Shown one piece after another: positions 14,927 to 23,453 of a stretch of 64,000 nt of DNA. The DNA is taken from contig OW818686.1 of the NCBI GenBank assembly GCA_942493305.1, positions 2,914,001 to 2,978,000 on the forward strand, given 5' to 3'. The notes below the pieces were generated by a model, which was given only the letters and a program-made list of their open reading frames with translations, did not search any database and was not told the DNA's origin. A program made the translations under genes and the position numbers. Positions within the stretch are counted from its first letter, which is position 1. Each line of letters begins with the position of its first letter. This stretch comes from UBA7672 sp030824255 (GTDB lineage: Bacteria; Pseudomonadota; Alphaproteobacteria; Caulobacterales; Hyphomonadaceae).

Positions 14927-17900
14927 CTAGAACTTTTTGGAGATGTTCAGGAACGCGGTGCGGCCGAAGAAGTCGTATTGCGAGTACAGCGCGACGCTGC
15001 CGACGGTGTCGAATTCGCCCGAAAGGGCGGTGACCAGCGGCGGCGCTTCGTCGAGCAGGTTCTCGATGCCGAAGCGGACGATCAGGCCCGGATCCGGCTC
15101 CACGGCGACGGATACGTTGTGGTAAACAACGGCGTCGGTCGACAGGACATAGCGAACGTTCTCGAACTGGTAGGTCTGCGCCGCGTTGCCGAAGCGTTCG
15201 GCGTTCGAGGTCTCACCCACATAACGCAGGCCGTAGAAGAACTCGAAGTCGCCGACATCCAGCAAGGCGTCGAAATTGCCGACCCACTGCGGATCGCCAG
15301 CGAGGCCGTTGTCGTCTTCCGGCTCGGACGTGGGCAGCAGCGTGACTTCGTCCTCAAGCTGGCGAGAGGCCTGCATGCGGAGCGTGAGGTCGCCGAAGCC
15401 GACGTCCTGACGGAAGATCGCTTCGAGATCGATGCCGCGGTTCCGCTGCGACGAGATGTTGAGGAAGTTGTCCGTCACGGTGGTGACGAGGAACTCCGTC
15501 GATCCGCCGGCAGGATTACGCTCGAACAGGTCGCAGAGCGGTTCGGTCGCGAAGTTCAGCGAGTCGTAGCAGCCGAGCATGATGTTGCCGGCGCCGAGTT
15601 TCGTGACCTCGTTCTCGACCTCGATGTCGAAGTAGTCGAGCGAGACTTGGAGGTCGATGAACTCAGGCGACCAGATAACGCCAAGCGAACGGGAGATCGA
15701 AGTTTCAGCTTCGAGCGAGCCGAAGCCGCCTGAAGAGGAGATCGTCGCCGAAGAACCGGCGCCGTTGTGGGCGACCGGAATGCCGTCAGCCGCGCAGTTG
15801 GCTGCGACACGCGCGGTAATCACGCCGGCGTCTTCGTTGGCTTCCCAGTTCACGCAAGGGTCGATTGCCCGCTGACCCAGGAAGCTCGTTTCGCCGGCGA
15901 GGAAGAGTTCGAACAGCGCAGGCGAGCGGAACGAGGTGCCCTGCGAGGCGCGGATGCGCCACTCGGGCGTGACCACCCAGTTTGCGCCGACCTTGTAGGT
16001 CGACTCAGCGCCGTAGGAATCGACGTCCGTGTAACGGCCCGACAGCGTGAGGTTCAGATCTTCCACAAGCGGCATGTCGGCGAGAAGCGGGATACCAAGT
16101 TCCCCGTAGATGGCGGTGGTGGTGTCTTCGCCAATCGTGCGTCCAGCCTGCGAATCGCCCCAGGCCTGACCGTCCTGGATAACTTGCGCCGGTTGGTCAT
16201 CGATCGAGTCCTCCTGGTAGAGAGCGCCGATCACCGCGCCGACCGGACCAGCGGGCAGCTGGAACAGATCGCCAGTCGCGTAGCCCTCGAAGGAGAGCTG
16301 CTCATAGACCGTGTTGCCGGTTGCGTTGCCGAACAGGAAAGCCTGCTCTTCCGGCGTGAACTGGCCCGCCATGAAGGCCGGCGTATACCAGTTGATGTCC
16401 ACGCAGGGCACGCCGCGATAGTCCGTGGTCGTGCCTTCGCAGAGCGAGGACCGGAAGTTGTACGGCGTGATCGCGTCATCCCAGATCAGGTCGCTGTTGT
16501 AGTCGCCATCCGAGTGCGAGTACTGGGCGGCGACATCCCACTGCCAGGAATTCCACGGCAGGTCGCCGCGCGCGCCCGCGACGTAGCGCTGGTAGTCGAT
16601 GGTGATCTTGGTGTCGTTGTGGTTGGTGATGCCGGTCGGGCTGAGGCCGATGGCTGGGCCGCGCCAACCTTCGGCGTAGGCGATCGGGTCGCCTGCGAAG
16701 GCGCCTTCGCCGTAGTCGTACACGTAATGGTAGGACCAGAACTGGCGATAGCCGTTCACGGTCGTTTCGCGGCGATTGAGCAGGGCTTCGGCATAGACCT
16801 GCATGCCATCGTTCACATCCCACTCGCCCTTGGCGAAGACCGTCATCCGCTCGGTTTCGGGCGAGAGCGACTCTTCGTCGACATAGGGGTGGTGGTAGTT
16901 CAGGACGGCTTCAGAGATCCGTGCTGACGGCTGGTAGAACGGATCGGGCGTTGCGTCGGGACCATTCAGCTCGCCATAGCCGACCGGGAACCAGCCGTTC
17001 GGGATGCTCCAGCCGCTAGAGTTAGGACCCTGACCGTTGGCGGGCAGGTAGTTCTGCAGATTGTTGTCATAATTGTACTGGACCAGCTGGGGGCGGGCCT
17101 GCCACGGGCGCGTGACGGCGCCGGCCTGCGTGTAGTCGTAGAACCAGATATGGCCCCACAGCAGATCGTTCGAGCAGGTGTAGTCGCCGGTGCGCGGATC
17201 AACGAGATCGGCGCGAGAGCCGTCTTCGCGGAAGACATAGGGCGAGCCGCACGAGAAGAAGTCGCGCTGGCCGCGCGAAAGTTCGCGTTTGTTGTAGTAG
17301 TCCGCCGTGATGCGGATGTGCATGTTGTCGTTGAACGTCTCACCCCACGAGCCGTTGATGCGGAACTCTTCACCGCCACCTGCTTCCGGCATTGAGCCGA
17401 AGACGTCGAAGTCGAGGCCGTCACCCTTCTTGGTGATGACGTTGATAACGCCAGCCACGGCATCCGAACCGTAGATCGAGGAGGCGCCGTCCTTCAGGAT
17501 TTCGACGCGCTCGACCGCAGAGAGCGGGAGCACGTTGAAGTCGAAGGCGCCAACAGAGCCGCGCGTGCCGGCGGGACCGGCGCGGCGGCCATCCAGCAGC
17601 ACCAGTGTGCGGTTTGCGCCGAGGCCGCGCAGCGAGATCGTTTCCGCGCCGATGCCGCCATCCTGAACGAAGGCGGTGGAGGTGACGGCGGTGATCTGCG
17701 GCGAGCCGGCGGCGACGGTGGTGGTGCGCAGGAGCGAGGCGACGTCGCTGATGCCTTGAGAGGCGGCGTCTTCGGCGACGATCACCGTCATCGGCGAGGC
17801 GGATTCGAACTGTTGTTGCAGGCGCGAGCCTGTGATGGTGACGCGGGCGCTGCCTTCATCTGCCTGGGGTTCGGCAGGCGTTGTCGTTTCGACGGTCTGC

Positions 17901-18001
17901 GGTGCGGTCTGTTGCGCGATCGCAGGCAGACTTGTGGCGGCAGCAAGCACGCCGATTGCGACCGACCGGCTGAGCCGGCCAGCCAATGTGCCTCTACGCA
18001 T
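14927..18001 (-). CDS. TonB-dependent outer-membrane receptor
   Basis: 1024 residues, large for the family. A Sec signal peptide (SVAIGVLAAATSLPAIAQ) is followed by an Ala/Pro/Thr-rich stretch and a TonB-box-like ARVTITGSRL. The plug domain has SLRGLGANRTLVLLDGRR and VERVEILKDGASSIYGSDAVAGVINVI patterns. The barrel runs to the end and closes on Phe (FLNISKKF), the usual BamA signal. It imports an unidentified ligand with energy from TonB-ExbBD. Cysteine pairs occur in extracellular-looking loops (FFSCGSPYVF, DYTCSND). GGAGGG lies 8 bases before the ATG. A 416-base region precedes it. No adjacent transporter, FecR or sigma factor reveals the substrate. Confidence 0.93.
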   Translation of the reverse strand: MRRGTLAGRLSRSVAIGVLAAATSLPAIAQQTAPQTVETTTPAEPQADEGSARVTITGSRLQQQFESASPMTVIVAEDAASQGISDVASLLRTTTVAAGSPQITAVTSTAFVQDGGIGAETISLRGLGANRTLVLLDGRRAGPAGTRGSVGAFDFNVLPLSAVERVEILKDGASSIYGSDAVAGVINVITKKGDGLDFDVFGSMPEAGGGEEFRINGSWGETFNDNMHIRITADYYNKRELSRGQRDFFSCGSPYVFREDGSRADLVDPRTGDYTCSNDLLWGHIWFYDYTQAGAVTRPWQARPQLVQYNYDNNLQNYLPANGQGPNSSGWSIPNGWFPVGYGELNGPDATPDPFYQPSARISEAVLNYHHPYVDEESLSPETERMTVFAKGEWDVNDGMQVYAEALLNRRETTVNGYRQFWSYHYVYDYGEGAFAGDPIAYAEGWRGPAIGLSPTGITNHNDTKITIDYQRYVAGARGDLPWNSWQWDVAAQYSHSDGDYNSDLIWDDAITPYNFRSSLCEGTTTDYRGVPCVDINWYTPAFMAGQFTPEEQAFLFGNATGNTVYEQLSFEGYATGDLFQLPAGPVGAVIGALYQEDSIDDQPAQVIQDGQAWGDSQAGRTIGEDTTTAIYGELGIPLLADMPLVEDLNLTLSGRYTDVDSYGAESTYKVGANWVVTPEWRIRASQGTSFRSPALFELFLAGETSFLGQRAIDPCVNWEANEDAGVITARVAANCAADGIPVAHNGAGSSATISSSGGFGSLEAETSISRSLGVIWSPEFIDLQVSLDYFDIEVENEVTKLGAGNIMLGCYDSLNFATEPLCDLFERNPAGGSTEFLVTTVTDNFLNISSQRNRGIDLEAIFRQDVGFGDLTLRMQASRQLEDEVTLLPTSEPEDDNGLAGDPQWVGNFDALLDVGDFEFFYGLRYVGETSNAERFGNAAQTYQFENVRYVLSTDAVVYHNVSVAVEPDPGLIVRFGIENLLDEAPPLVTALSGEFDTVGSVALYSQYDFFGRTAFLNISKKF

Positions 18002-18417
18002 TATCTCGTCCCTCCAATTACCTGACCGACTGTCGATTTTTCAGGGCCCGCAACTGCGATGCGGGCACCCAGTCAGAGAGCTGACAGTCACTGCGCAATG
18101 ACAAAGTCCGCACGGGCTTTGCGTCAATTGGGGGTGACGTTGCGTCCGCTCGATATTTCGGCAGATCGCGATGATTCTTTCGATGAAATTCTGGTAATAT
18201 GGAACTTCACGCCGTTGTTTGCGCGCATCGCGGGTAAGACTGCCGTAAGGCTCGCCCGCCTGATGAAAACGTAGAGGCGTTTGATCCTCGGTTCAGGAGG
18301 CTGTCCGTCAACGCCGGCCTTCGCCAAACACCAAAACCTCCACGACGGGCGCGTGTCGCAGGCACGCACTCCACGCGCACGCGGGATCGCGTCGGCAAGG
18401 CAGACGCTTCCTGCTGC
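18002..18417. other. Gene-free region upstream of the TonB-dependent receptor
   Basis: 416 bases, the longest non-coding stretch in the window. It contains the receptor's ribosome site (GGAGGG) at the 18001 end. A relatively AT-rich part lies at about 18165-18215 (TTCTTTCGATGAAATTC..GGTAATATGG), where promoter or operator sites are most likely. Short frames here (18059-18274 plus, 18124-18369 minus) lack family features. No riboswitch or strong terminator was recognised. Confidence 0.5.
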
Positions 18418-19659
18418 CTATTCCGGCTTGGTCAGGACGAACTGGCCGACGTCGATGCGGCCAGTGCGGAAACCGGCCGAGCAGTAGCCGAGATAGTAGA
18501 GCCACATGCGACGGAACTGTTCGTCGAACTTGCCGCCCTTGATGCGATCCCAGGCGCGTTCGAAGCGCTCGCCCCAGATATCCAGCGTTCTTGCGTAGTC
18601 ATGGGCGAACATGAGGTCGACGCCGAAGCCCATGCCGGCGCGTTCGGTGTGTTCCTTGAGTTTCTCCACCGAAGGCAACATGCCGCCCGGAAAGATGTAG
18701 CGCTGGATGAAGTCGGCGCGCTTGCGATAGTGCTCGAACTCGCGGTCATGGATTGTGATGATCTGCAGTCCCGCCTTGCCGCCTGGCCTCAGAACGTCCG
18801 CGATCTTGCCGAAATAGCCGGGCCAGTATTCTTGTCCGACAGCTTCGAACATCTCGATGGACACCACGGCATCGAACTTCCCGGTGAGATCGCGATAGTC
18901 CTTCATCAGGATGTCGACTCGGTCGGAGAGGCCGGCTTCCTTCATGCGCTGCGTGGCGTAGGCGTGCTGAGCATCCGAGATGGTGATCGACGTCACCCGC
19001 GCGCCGAACTCCTTCGCTGCGACTTCAGCGAAACCGCCCCAGCCGCAGCCGATCTCAAGCACATGGTCGCCGGCCTTGAGGTTCACGCTGCGGGCGATGG
19101 CGCGGTACTTTTCGAGCTGGGCTTCCATCAGTGACTGGTCCGGCGCGGTAAAGATCGCTGACGAGTAGGTCATCGTGGGGTCGAGCCAGGCGGCGTAGAA
19201 ATCATTGCCGAGGTCGTAGTGCGCGAGAATGTTGCGCTTCGACCCCTTCTTGGTGTTGGCGCGACGCACGTGATGCAGGTTGACGAAGAAGCGCGCGATG
19301 GCGCTGCCAATCACAAGCTTGCCGGCATCGTCCCAGTTGGCGCTGAAGTATTCGAGGAGCGCCGGAAGATCGGGCGTATCGAACGCGCCGTCCATGAAGG
19401 CTTCGGCAAAACCGATGTCGCCCTTCGCGACGACGGCGCGCAGGAATTTCTTGTCGTGCACGACCATTTCTGCTGCGGGGCCCGGCTCCTTGCCGGAGAA
19501 GCGCAGGGTGCGCCCATCGGGCAGCACCATGTCGAGACGGCCGCGATTGAAGCGGGCAATCATCATGCAGGCAAAGCTCAGGCTTGCGGGGAGCCTGTCC
19601 AGCTTGCGAAGGTCGGACGGGCCCTTGATCTCAAGGACCATTCTTTCAACGCGGCTCAT
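18418..19659 (-). CDS. Cyclopropane-fatty-acyl-phospholipid synthase family methyltransferase
   Basis: 413 residues. Signature HYDLGNDFYAAWLDPTMTYSSA-like segment at about 147-168, SAM motif VLEIGCGWGGF at about 200-210, EMFEAVGQEYW, and a C-terminal FQRYIFPGGMLPS region, all classical for CFA synthases. It uses SAM to modify double bonds of membrane phospholipid acyl chains. In a photolyase/FAD-oxidoreductase/DUF1365 context, homologues also make methylated precursors of furan fatty acids. It is last in the four-gene operon and its start overlaps the DUF1365 stop (ATGA). Whether it makes cyclopropane or methyl products is unresolved. Confidence 0.9.
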   Translation of the reverse strand: MSRVERMVLEIKGPSDLRKLDRLPASLSFACMMIARFNRGRLDMVLPDGRTLRFSGKEPGPAAEMVVHDKKFLRAVVAKGDIGFAEAFMDGAFDTPDLPALLEYFSANWDDAGKLVIGSAIARFFVNLHHVRRANTKKGSKRNILAHYDLGNDFYAAWLDPTMTYSSAIFTAPDQSLMEAQLEKYRAIARSVNLKAGDHVLEIGCGWGGFAEVAAKEFGARVTSITISDAQHAYATQRMKEAGLSDRVDILMKDYRDLTGKFDAVVSIEMFEAVGQEYWPGYFGKIADVLRPGGKAGLQIITIHDREFEHYRKRADFIQRYIFPGGMLPSVEKLKEHTERAGMGFGVDLMFAHDYARTLDIWGERFERAWDRIKGGKFDEQFRRMWLYYLGYCSAGFRTGRIDVGQFVLTKPE

Positions 19660-20471
19660 GCACGTTTCCTTTGGTCTTCTTGTGGGGCGGTGGGGGCTTG
19701 CTCTGGTTGCGCCAGGGTCGTGCGCCGCGCCCGCTGTTCAGGTTTATCACGATACGTGGCGCCCTTCATCCAGAGGAGAAGCGCCTGCCAGTGGATCGCG
19801 ATCATCACGCCAAGCCCCGACATGGGCATTGCCAGCATCCATTTCAAAACCCGGCCTGACGTCAGATCGTGTGGCTGGACGCTGAGACTGGCGACGTGAT
19901 GACGGCCGTCGGCCGACAGATTTTCGACGCTTAGCGCGATGACGTCCGCGGAATGGCGGAGGCCGAAGCGATACTCGCCCGTGACATCGAAGAAGGGCGA
20001 GACGAAGAGCTCTTTTTCTGCGCGCTGGCGATCGACTGCGGGGTCGAGCGAGCTCACATAGGCGTGGGCTTCGCCGAACGTGTTGTGAACCTCGTAGATC
20101 ACTCCGCGCAGCGCGCCATCGGGACCAAAGCCCTGCCACAGCGAGATCGGGGCGAAGCCGTAGCCGAGGACACGCGGGAAGGACAGCAGGCGGATGGCGC
20201 CGCCATCGAGGATGATGCCAGCGCCGGCAAACTGCTGTTCCGCCCATGGACGCAGCGGCGCGTTCTTTGTGCGGGGGCCGTGATCGGCGCGGTGGAAGGC
20301 GAGAAGGTTGCCGCGATCGACCGCGAAGAGGCGCGACAGTCGATCGGCTTCTTCCAGACGGTCGATGTCGATGTCCAGCATGGCGATGCGATGGGAGAAG
20401 GCGCGCACGAACGGCTTCTCCCGCCGATGGCTGGTCTTGCCGAACCAGAGCTGTGCGGCAGGGAGCGTCAT
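19656..20471 (-). CDS. DUF1365 family protein
   Basis: 271 residues from the ATG at 20471, which overlaps the stop of the FAD oxidoreductase (ATGA). N-terminal LWFGKTSHRREKP..AFSHRIAMLDIDIDRL is the DUF1365 hallmark. It is followed by FPRVLGYGFAPISLW, VHNTFGEAHAYV and FFDVTGEYRF. Near the C-terminus there is a hydrophobic segment (MPMSGLGVMIAIHWQALLLW) that may associate with membrane, then a polar Gln/Pro/Arg tail. The biochemical role is unknown; genes of this family almost always sit between a FAD oxidoreductase and a CFA-like methyltransferase and are inferred to take part in fatty-acid modification. Confidence 0.88.
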   Translation of the reverse strand: MTLPAAQLWFGKTSHRREKPFVRAFSHRIAMLDIDIDRLEEADRLSRLFAVDRGNLLAFHRADHGPRTKNAPLRPWAEQQFAGAGIILDGGAIRLLSFPRVLGYGFAPISLWQGFGPDGALRGVIYEVHNTFGEAHAYVSSLDPAVDRQRAEKELFVSPFFDVTGEYRFGLRHSADVIALSVENLSADGRHHVASLSVQPHDLTSGRVLKWMLAMPMSGLGVMIAIHWQALLLWMKGATYRDKPEQRARRTTLAQPEQAPTAPQEDQRKRA

Positions 20472-21811
20472 TGCGCGGCGACTACCTCCGACACGAGGGG
20501 CGTTGGGCGTGCGCGTTCTGCAGGCTGAAGTGTGTGCGTGTATTGCGTGGTCGCCTGCCACGGCACGCGGCCGCCGAGGGCGAAGGCGGCTTCGAGGCCC
20601 GTGCGGAGACCGGCTTCGTGGAAGCCATCGCCGAGCCATGCGCCGGCGAAGAAGAGGGAGTCCTGGCCCTGGAGGCGGGTGAGGGTGCGGCGGGCGGCGG
20701 CGGAGGGGGTGTCGAACATGGGGTGGTCGAACTGGTAGACGCCGAAGGTTTTCGCAGCGTCCGGCTGGTGAACCGGATTGAGCGTGACGAAAACGGGGCG
20801 ATCTTTCGGCAGTTTCTGCAGGCGGTTCATCCAGTAGGTGATGCACACATCATCGCGTTCACCCTTCATGACATTCCATGACGCCCACGCCGCGCGGCGC
20901 TTCGGCATGAGGGTTTCGTCATGATGCAGGTAGGCGGTGTTGGAAGAGAATTTCAGCGAGGCCAGGGCGAAACGCTGATCCTCGTAGGACGGGCTGAGCA
21001 TCCGGCGGGATTCATCCGCATGGCAGGCGAAGATTACGGCGTCGTAGGTTTCCGGCATGCGATGGCGCTCGACCACCTGCGTCTTGCCGCTGCCGGCCGG
21101 ACGAACGGTCTGGATATCGGCGCCGGGACGCAGGCAGGGTTGGAGATCGGCCAGCATACGATCAACATAGGCCCGGCTGCCGCCTTTCACAGTGCGCCAG
21201 ACCGGACGCAGCATGTGCATCAGGCGGTGGTTCTCGAAGAACTGCAGGAAGCTGATGACCGGATAGTCCGGCATCATCTTCTCGGGCGTCGACCAGATCG
21301 CGGCGCTCATCGGCATCAGGTAGGCGTCGCGGAAGTGTTGCGAGTAGCCATGGCGGTCGAGCCATTCGCCGAGGGAGATGTCCGGCACCGTGTTGTTAGC
21401 GAGCTGGGCGCGGGCGGTTTTGTTGAAGCTGAGGATCTCGCCGATCATGCCGCGGAATTTCGGATCGAGCGCGTTGCGCTTCTTCGCGAACAGCCCCCAC
21501 GGATCTGACGACCACTCATAGCCATTCGGGTCGGACACTGCGAAGGCCATGTCGGTCCAGATTGTTTCCACGTCCAGATGGTTCAGGAGCGCCGTGAAGT
21601 TCGGATAGTTGGGGCGGTTGAAGCAGATGAAGCCGATATCGACGGCGACGGGCTGGCCGGTGTGCTGGATATCGACCGTCCATGCGTGGCCGCCGAAACG
21701 GTCCGCCTTGTCGTACAGGGTGACGTCCGCGATTTCGCGCAACGCCCACGCCGCGCCGAGCCCGGCGACACCTCCGCCGATGACGGCGATTTTCTTGCGG
21801 CTCGACGTCAT
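20468..21811 (-). CDS. FAD-dependent oxidoreductase (amine-oxidase/COG2907 type)
   Basis: 447 residues from the ATG at 21811, overlapping the photolyase stop by four bases. Dinucleotide-binding motif KIAVIGGGVAGLGAAWAL at the N-terminus (GxGxxG at 12-17), followed by YDKADRFGGHAWTVD, typical of FAD-binding amine oxidase/phytoene-desaturase-like enzymes. A C-terminal FAD signature appears as DSLFFAGAWLGDGFHEAGLRTG. No signal peptide. In this gene neighbourhood it probably acts on membrane fatty acids, perhaps desaturating or oxidising a methylated acyl chain; this is inference from context. Confidence 0.87.
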   Translation of the reverse strand: MTSSRKKIAVIGGGVAGLGAAWALREIADVTLYDKADRFGGHAWTVDIQHTGQPVAVDIGFICFNRPNYPNFTALLNHLDVETIWTDMAFAVSDPNGYEWSSDPWGLFAKKRNALDPKFRGMIGEILSFNKTARAQLANNTVPDISLGEWLDRHGYSQHFRDAYLMPMSAAIWSTPEKMMPDYPVISFLQFFENHRLMHMLRPVWRTVKGGSRAYVDRMLADLQPCLRPGADIQTVRPAGSGKTQVVERHRMPETYDAVIFACHADESRRMLSPSYEDQRFALASLKFSSNTAYLHHDETLMPKRRAAWASWNVMKGERDDVCITYWMNRLQKLPKDRPVFVTLNPVHQPDAAKTFGVYQFDHPMFDTPSAAARRTLTRLQGQDSLFFAGAWLGDGFHEAGLRTGLEAAFALGGRVPWQATTQYTHTLQPAERARPTPLVSEVVAAQ

Positions 21812-23274
21812 GTGGAGGCTTCCTGGCTCTGGGCCTTGTAGGTTTCGAGGGCGCGTTTGCGGGCGAAGTCGTGATCGACGATTGGCCTGGGGTAAGTGTC
21901 GCCCAGCGAGACGCCTGAGTCGGTCAGGGCGGCTGTCGGCGCCTCCCACGGCTTGTGAACCCACTTTTTGGGAAGCTGCGCAAGTTCGGGCACCCACTGG
22001 CGAACATAGTCGCCTTCGGGATCGAACTTCTCGCCCTGCAGGATGGGGTTGAAGACGCGGAAATAGGGCGCGGCGTCGGCGCCGGTGCCGGCGGTCCATT
22101 GCCAGCCATTCGCGTTGTTGGCTTCATCGGCATCGACGAGCGTGTCCCAGAACCATTCCTCGCCGGTGCGCCAGTGAACGAGCAGGTCCTTCGCGAAGAA
22201 GGAGGCGACGATCATGCGGACGCGATTGTGCATCCAGCCTGTATGCCACAGCTGGCGCATGCCGGCGTCGATGATGGGATAGCCGGTGCGGCCATGCTTC
22301 CACGCTTCGAGTTCGGCCTTGGTGCCCTTGCGCCATTCGATGGTGTCGAACTGACGGCGCCAGGAGAGATGGCCCATCTTCGGGTCGTGGTAGAGAAGAT
22401 GATGGGAGAAATCGCGCCATGCGATTTCGGACAGGAATTTCTGGATTTCGCGGGCGGGGGCCTCGCCCGCTTCCTCGGCATGGCGCGCGGCGCGCCAGAC
22501 CTGATGCGGGCTGATCTCGCCGAAGTGCAGATGCGGCGAGAGGCGGGAGGTTGAGTCCTCGCTGGGGTGGTCGCGGCCTTCCGTGTAGTTGGCGACGGGG
22601 CCGGAGAGGAAATCGCGCAGGCGCTTGCGGGCGCCGAGTTCGCCGGGCGTCCACATCTCGGCGAATCCGGTGGACCAATCGGGCTTCGAAGGATGAAGGC
22701 CCCACGCGTTGATGTCTTCGGAGGAAGGAGAGGTCGACGTCACGAACGCGCGGGGTTCTGGCGCGGCTGCGGGCAGAACGAGGCTTGCCTGCAGCGCCTT
22801 CCAGAACGGGGTGAAGACCTTGAAGTCGCCGCCGGCGCCGGTCTTGATCGCGAAGGGTTCGGCGAGAAGGGCGCCGTTGAAGCTGTGGGCTTCGAGGCCG
22901 GATTTTTTCAGCGAGGCCTTGATGCGCTCGTCGATCTGCCGGGCGGGTCCGTAGCGGCGATTCCAGAAGACAGCGCCGGCGCCGGTTTCCTTCACCAGCT
23001 TTGCGATGCCCGATTCGGCGGCGCCGCGACGGAGGATGAGCTGGCCGCCCTTGGCGGCGATGCGCTCGGCGAGGAGGCGGAGGGATTTGTCGAGCCACCA
23101 GCGGCTGGCCCCGCCGAGCGGGCGAGCCTCGCTGCTTTCCTCATCGAGGACGTAGACCGCGACAAGCGGCCTGCCCGTCGCATGGGCGGCGGCGAGGCCG
23201 GGATTGTCCGCAAGCCGCAGGTCGTCACGAAACCAGAAAATGACGGGGGATTCGGACAAAACTACTCGCTGCAC
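21808..23274 (-). CDS. phrB: Deoxyribodipyrimidine photolyase
   Basis: 488 residues from a GTG at 23274; an in-frame TTG at 23259 is a serious alternative because the proposed promoter leaves almost no leader before the GTG. The N-terminal antenna domain begins VIFWFRDDLRLADNPGL. The C-terminal FAD domain shows GYPIIDAGMRQLWHTGWMHNRVRM, W.TGEEWF, and NANGWQWTAGTGADAAPYFR, the photolyase core. It repairs UV-induced cyclobutane pyrimidine dimers using blue light. It is first of four coupled genes, so light damage repair and membrane-lipid modification are co-expressed. Confidence 0.95.
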   Translation of the reverse strand: MQRVVLSESPVIFWFRDDLRLADNPGLAAAHATGRPLVAVYVLDEESSEARPLGGASRWWLDKSLRLLAERIAAKGGQLILRRGAAESGIAKLVKETGAGAVFWNRRYGPARQIDERIKASLKKSGLEAHSFNGALLAEPFAIKTGAGGDFKVFTPFWKALQASLVLPAAAPEPRAFVTSTSPSSEDINAWGLHPSKPDWSTGFAEMWTPGELGARKRLRDFLSGPVANYTEGRDHPSEDSTSRLSPHLHFGEISPHQVWRAARHAEEAGEAPAREIQKFLSEIAWRDFSHHLLYHDPKMGHLSWRRQFDTIEWRKGTKAELEAWKHGRTGYPIIDAGMRQLWHTGWMHNRVRMIVASFFAKDLLVHWRTGEEWFWDTLVDADEANNANGWQWTAGTGADAAPYFRVFNPILQGEKFDPEGDYVRQWVPELAQLPKKWVHKPWEAPTAALTDSGVSLGDTYPRPIVDHDFARKRALETYKAQSQEAST

Positions 23275-23286
23275 ATGGGCCTTCGA

Positions 23287-23316
23287 GTTCTACGCGCGAG
23301 ATGGGGGGATGGATCA
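23287..23316 (-). promoter_or_regulatory. Candidate RpoE/ChrR-type (ECF) promoter of the photolyase operon
   Basis: On the minus strand TGATCC (23316-23311) is followed after exactly 18 bases by TAGAAC (23292-23287). This resembles the RpoE promoter pattern TGATCC-N18-TA described for singlet-oxygen genes in Rhodobacter. The -10 part is imperfect. It ends 13 bases upstream of the GTG start of the photolyase gene, whose homologues belong to that regulon. No ECF sigma/anti-sigma pair lies in this window. Confidence 0.5.
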
Positions 23317-23347
23317 GGGCGGATCGGAGATAGGCCCGTCCCAGCTT

Positions 23348-23444
23348 GTCATCCCGGCGAGCCTCGGGAGGACCCCGGAACCATGAGGCTGGTGACGAGG
23401 TCGAGGGATGGGTCCCGGATAGCGCTGCGCGCTTCCGGGATGAC
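23348..23444. repeat. REP/BIME-like palindromic intergenic element
   Basis: Outer 10-base inverted repeat GTCATCCCGG (23348-23357) / CCGGGATGAC (23435-23444). Inside it is a strong hairpin, TCCCGGA (23413-23419) with TCCGGGA (23434-23440), enclosing AGCGC-TGC-GCGCT. It begins 9 bases beyond the phenylalanine hydroxylase stop and lies in the gap before the photolyase gene. It resembles the mobile palindromic repeats scattered between genes in alphaproteobacteria and may also stop transcription. Confidence 0.65.
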
Positions 23445-23453
23445 AGGTGTTGG

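Noticed and set aside
15767..16927. 386-residue plus-strand frame inside the TonB receptor
   Set aside because: The minus strand codes a complete receptor with plug and barrel; the plus frame has no recognisable domain.
18059..18274. 71-residue plus-strand frame in the receptor's upstream region
   Set aside because: No ribosome site, no conserved pattern, atypical amino-acid mix; treated as chance.
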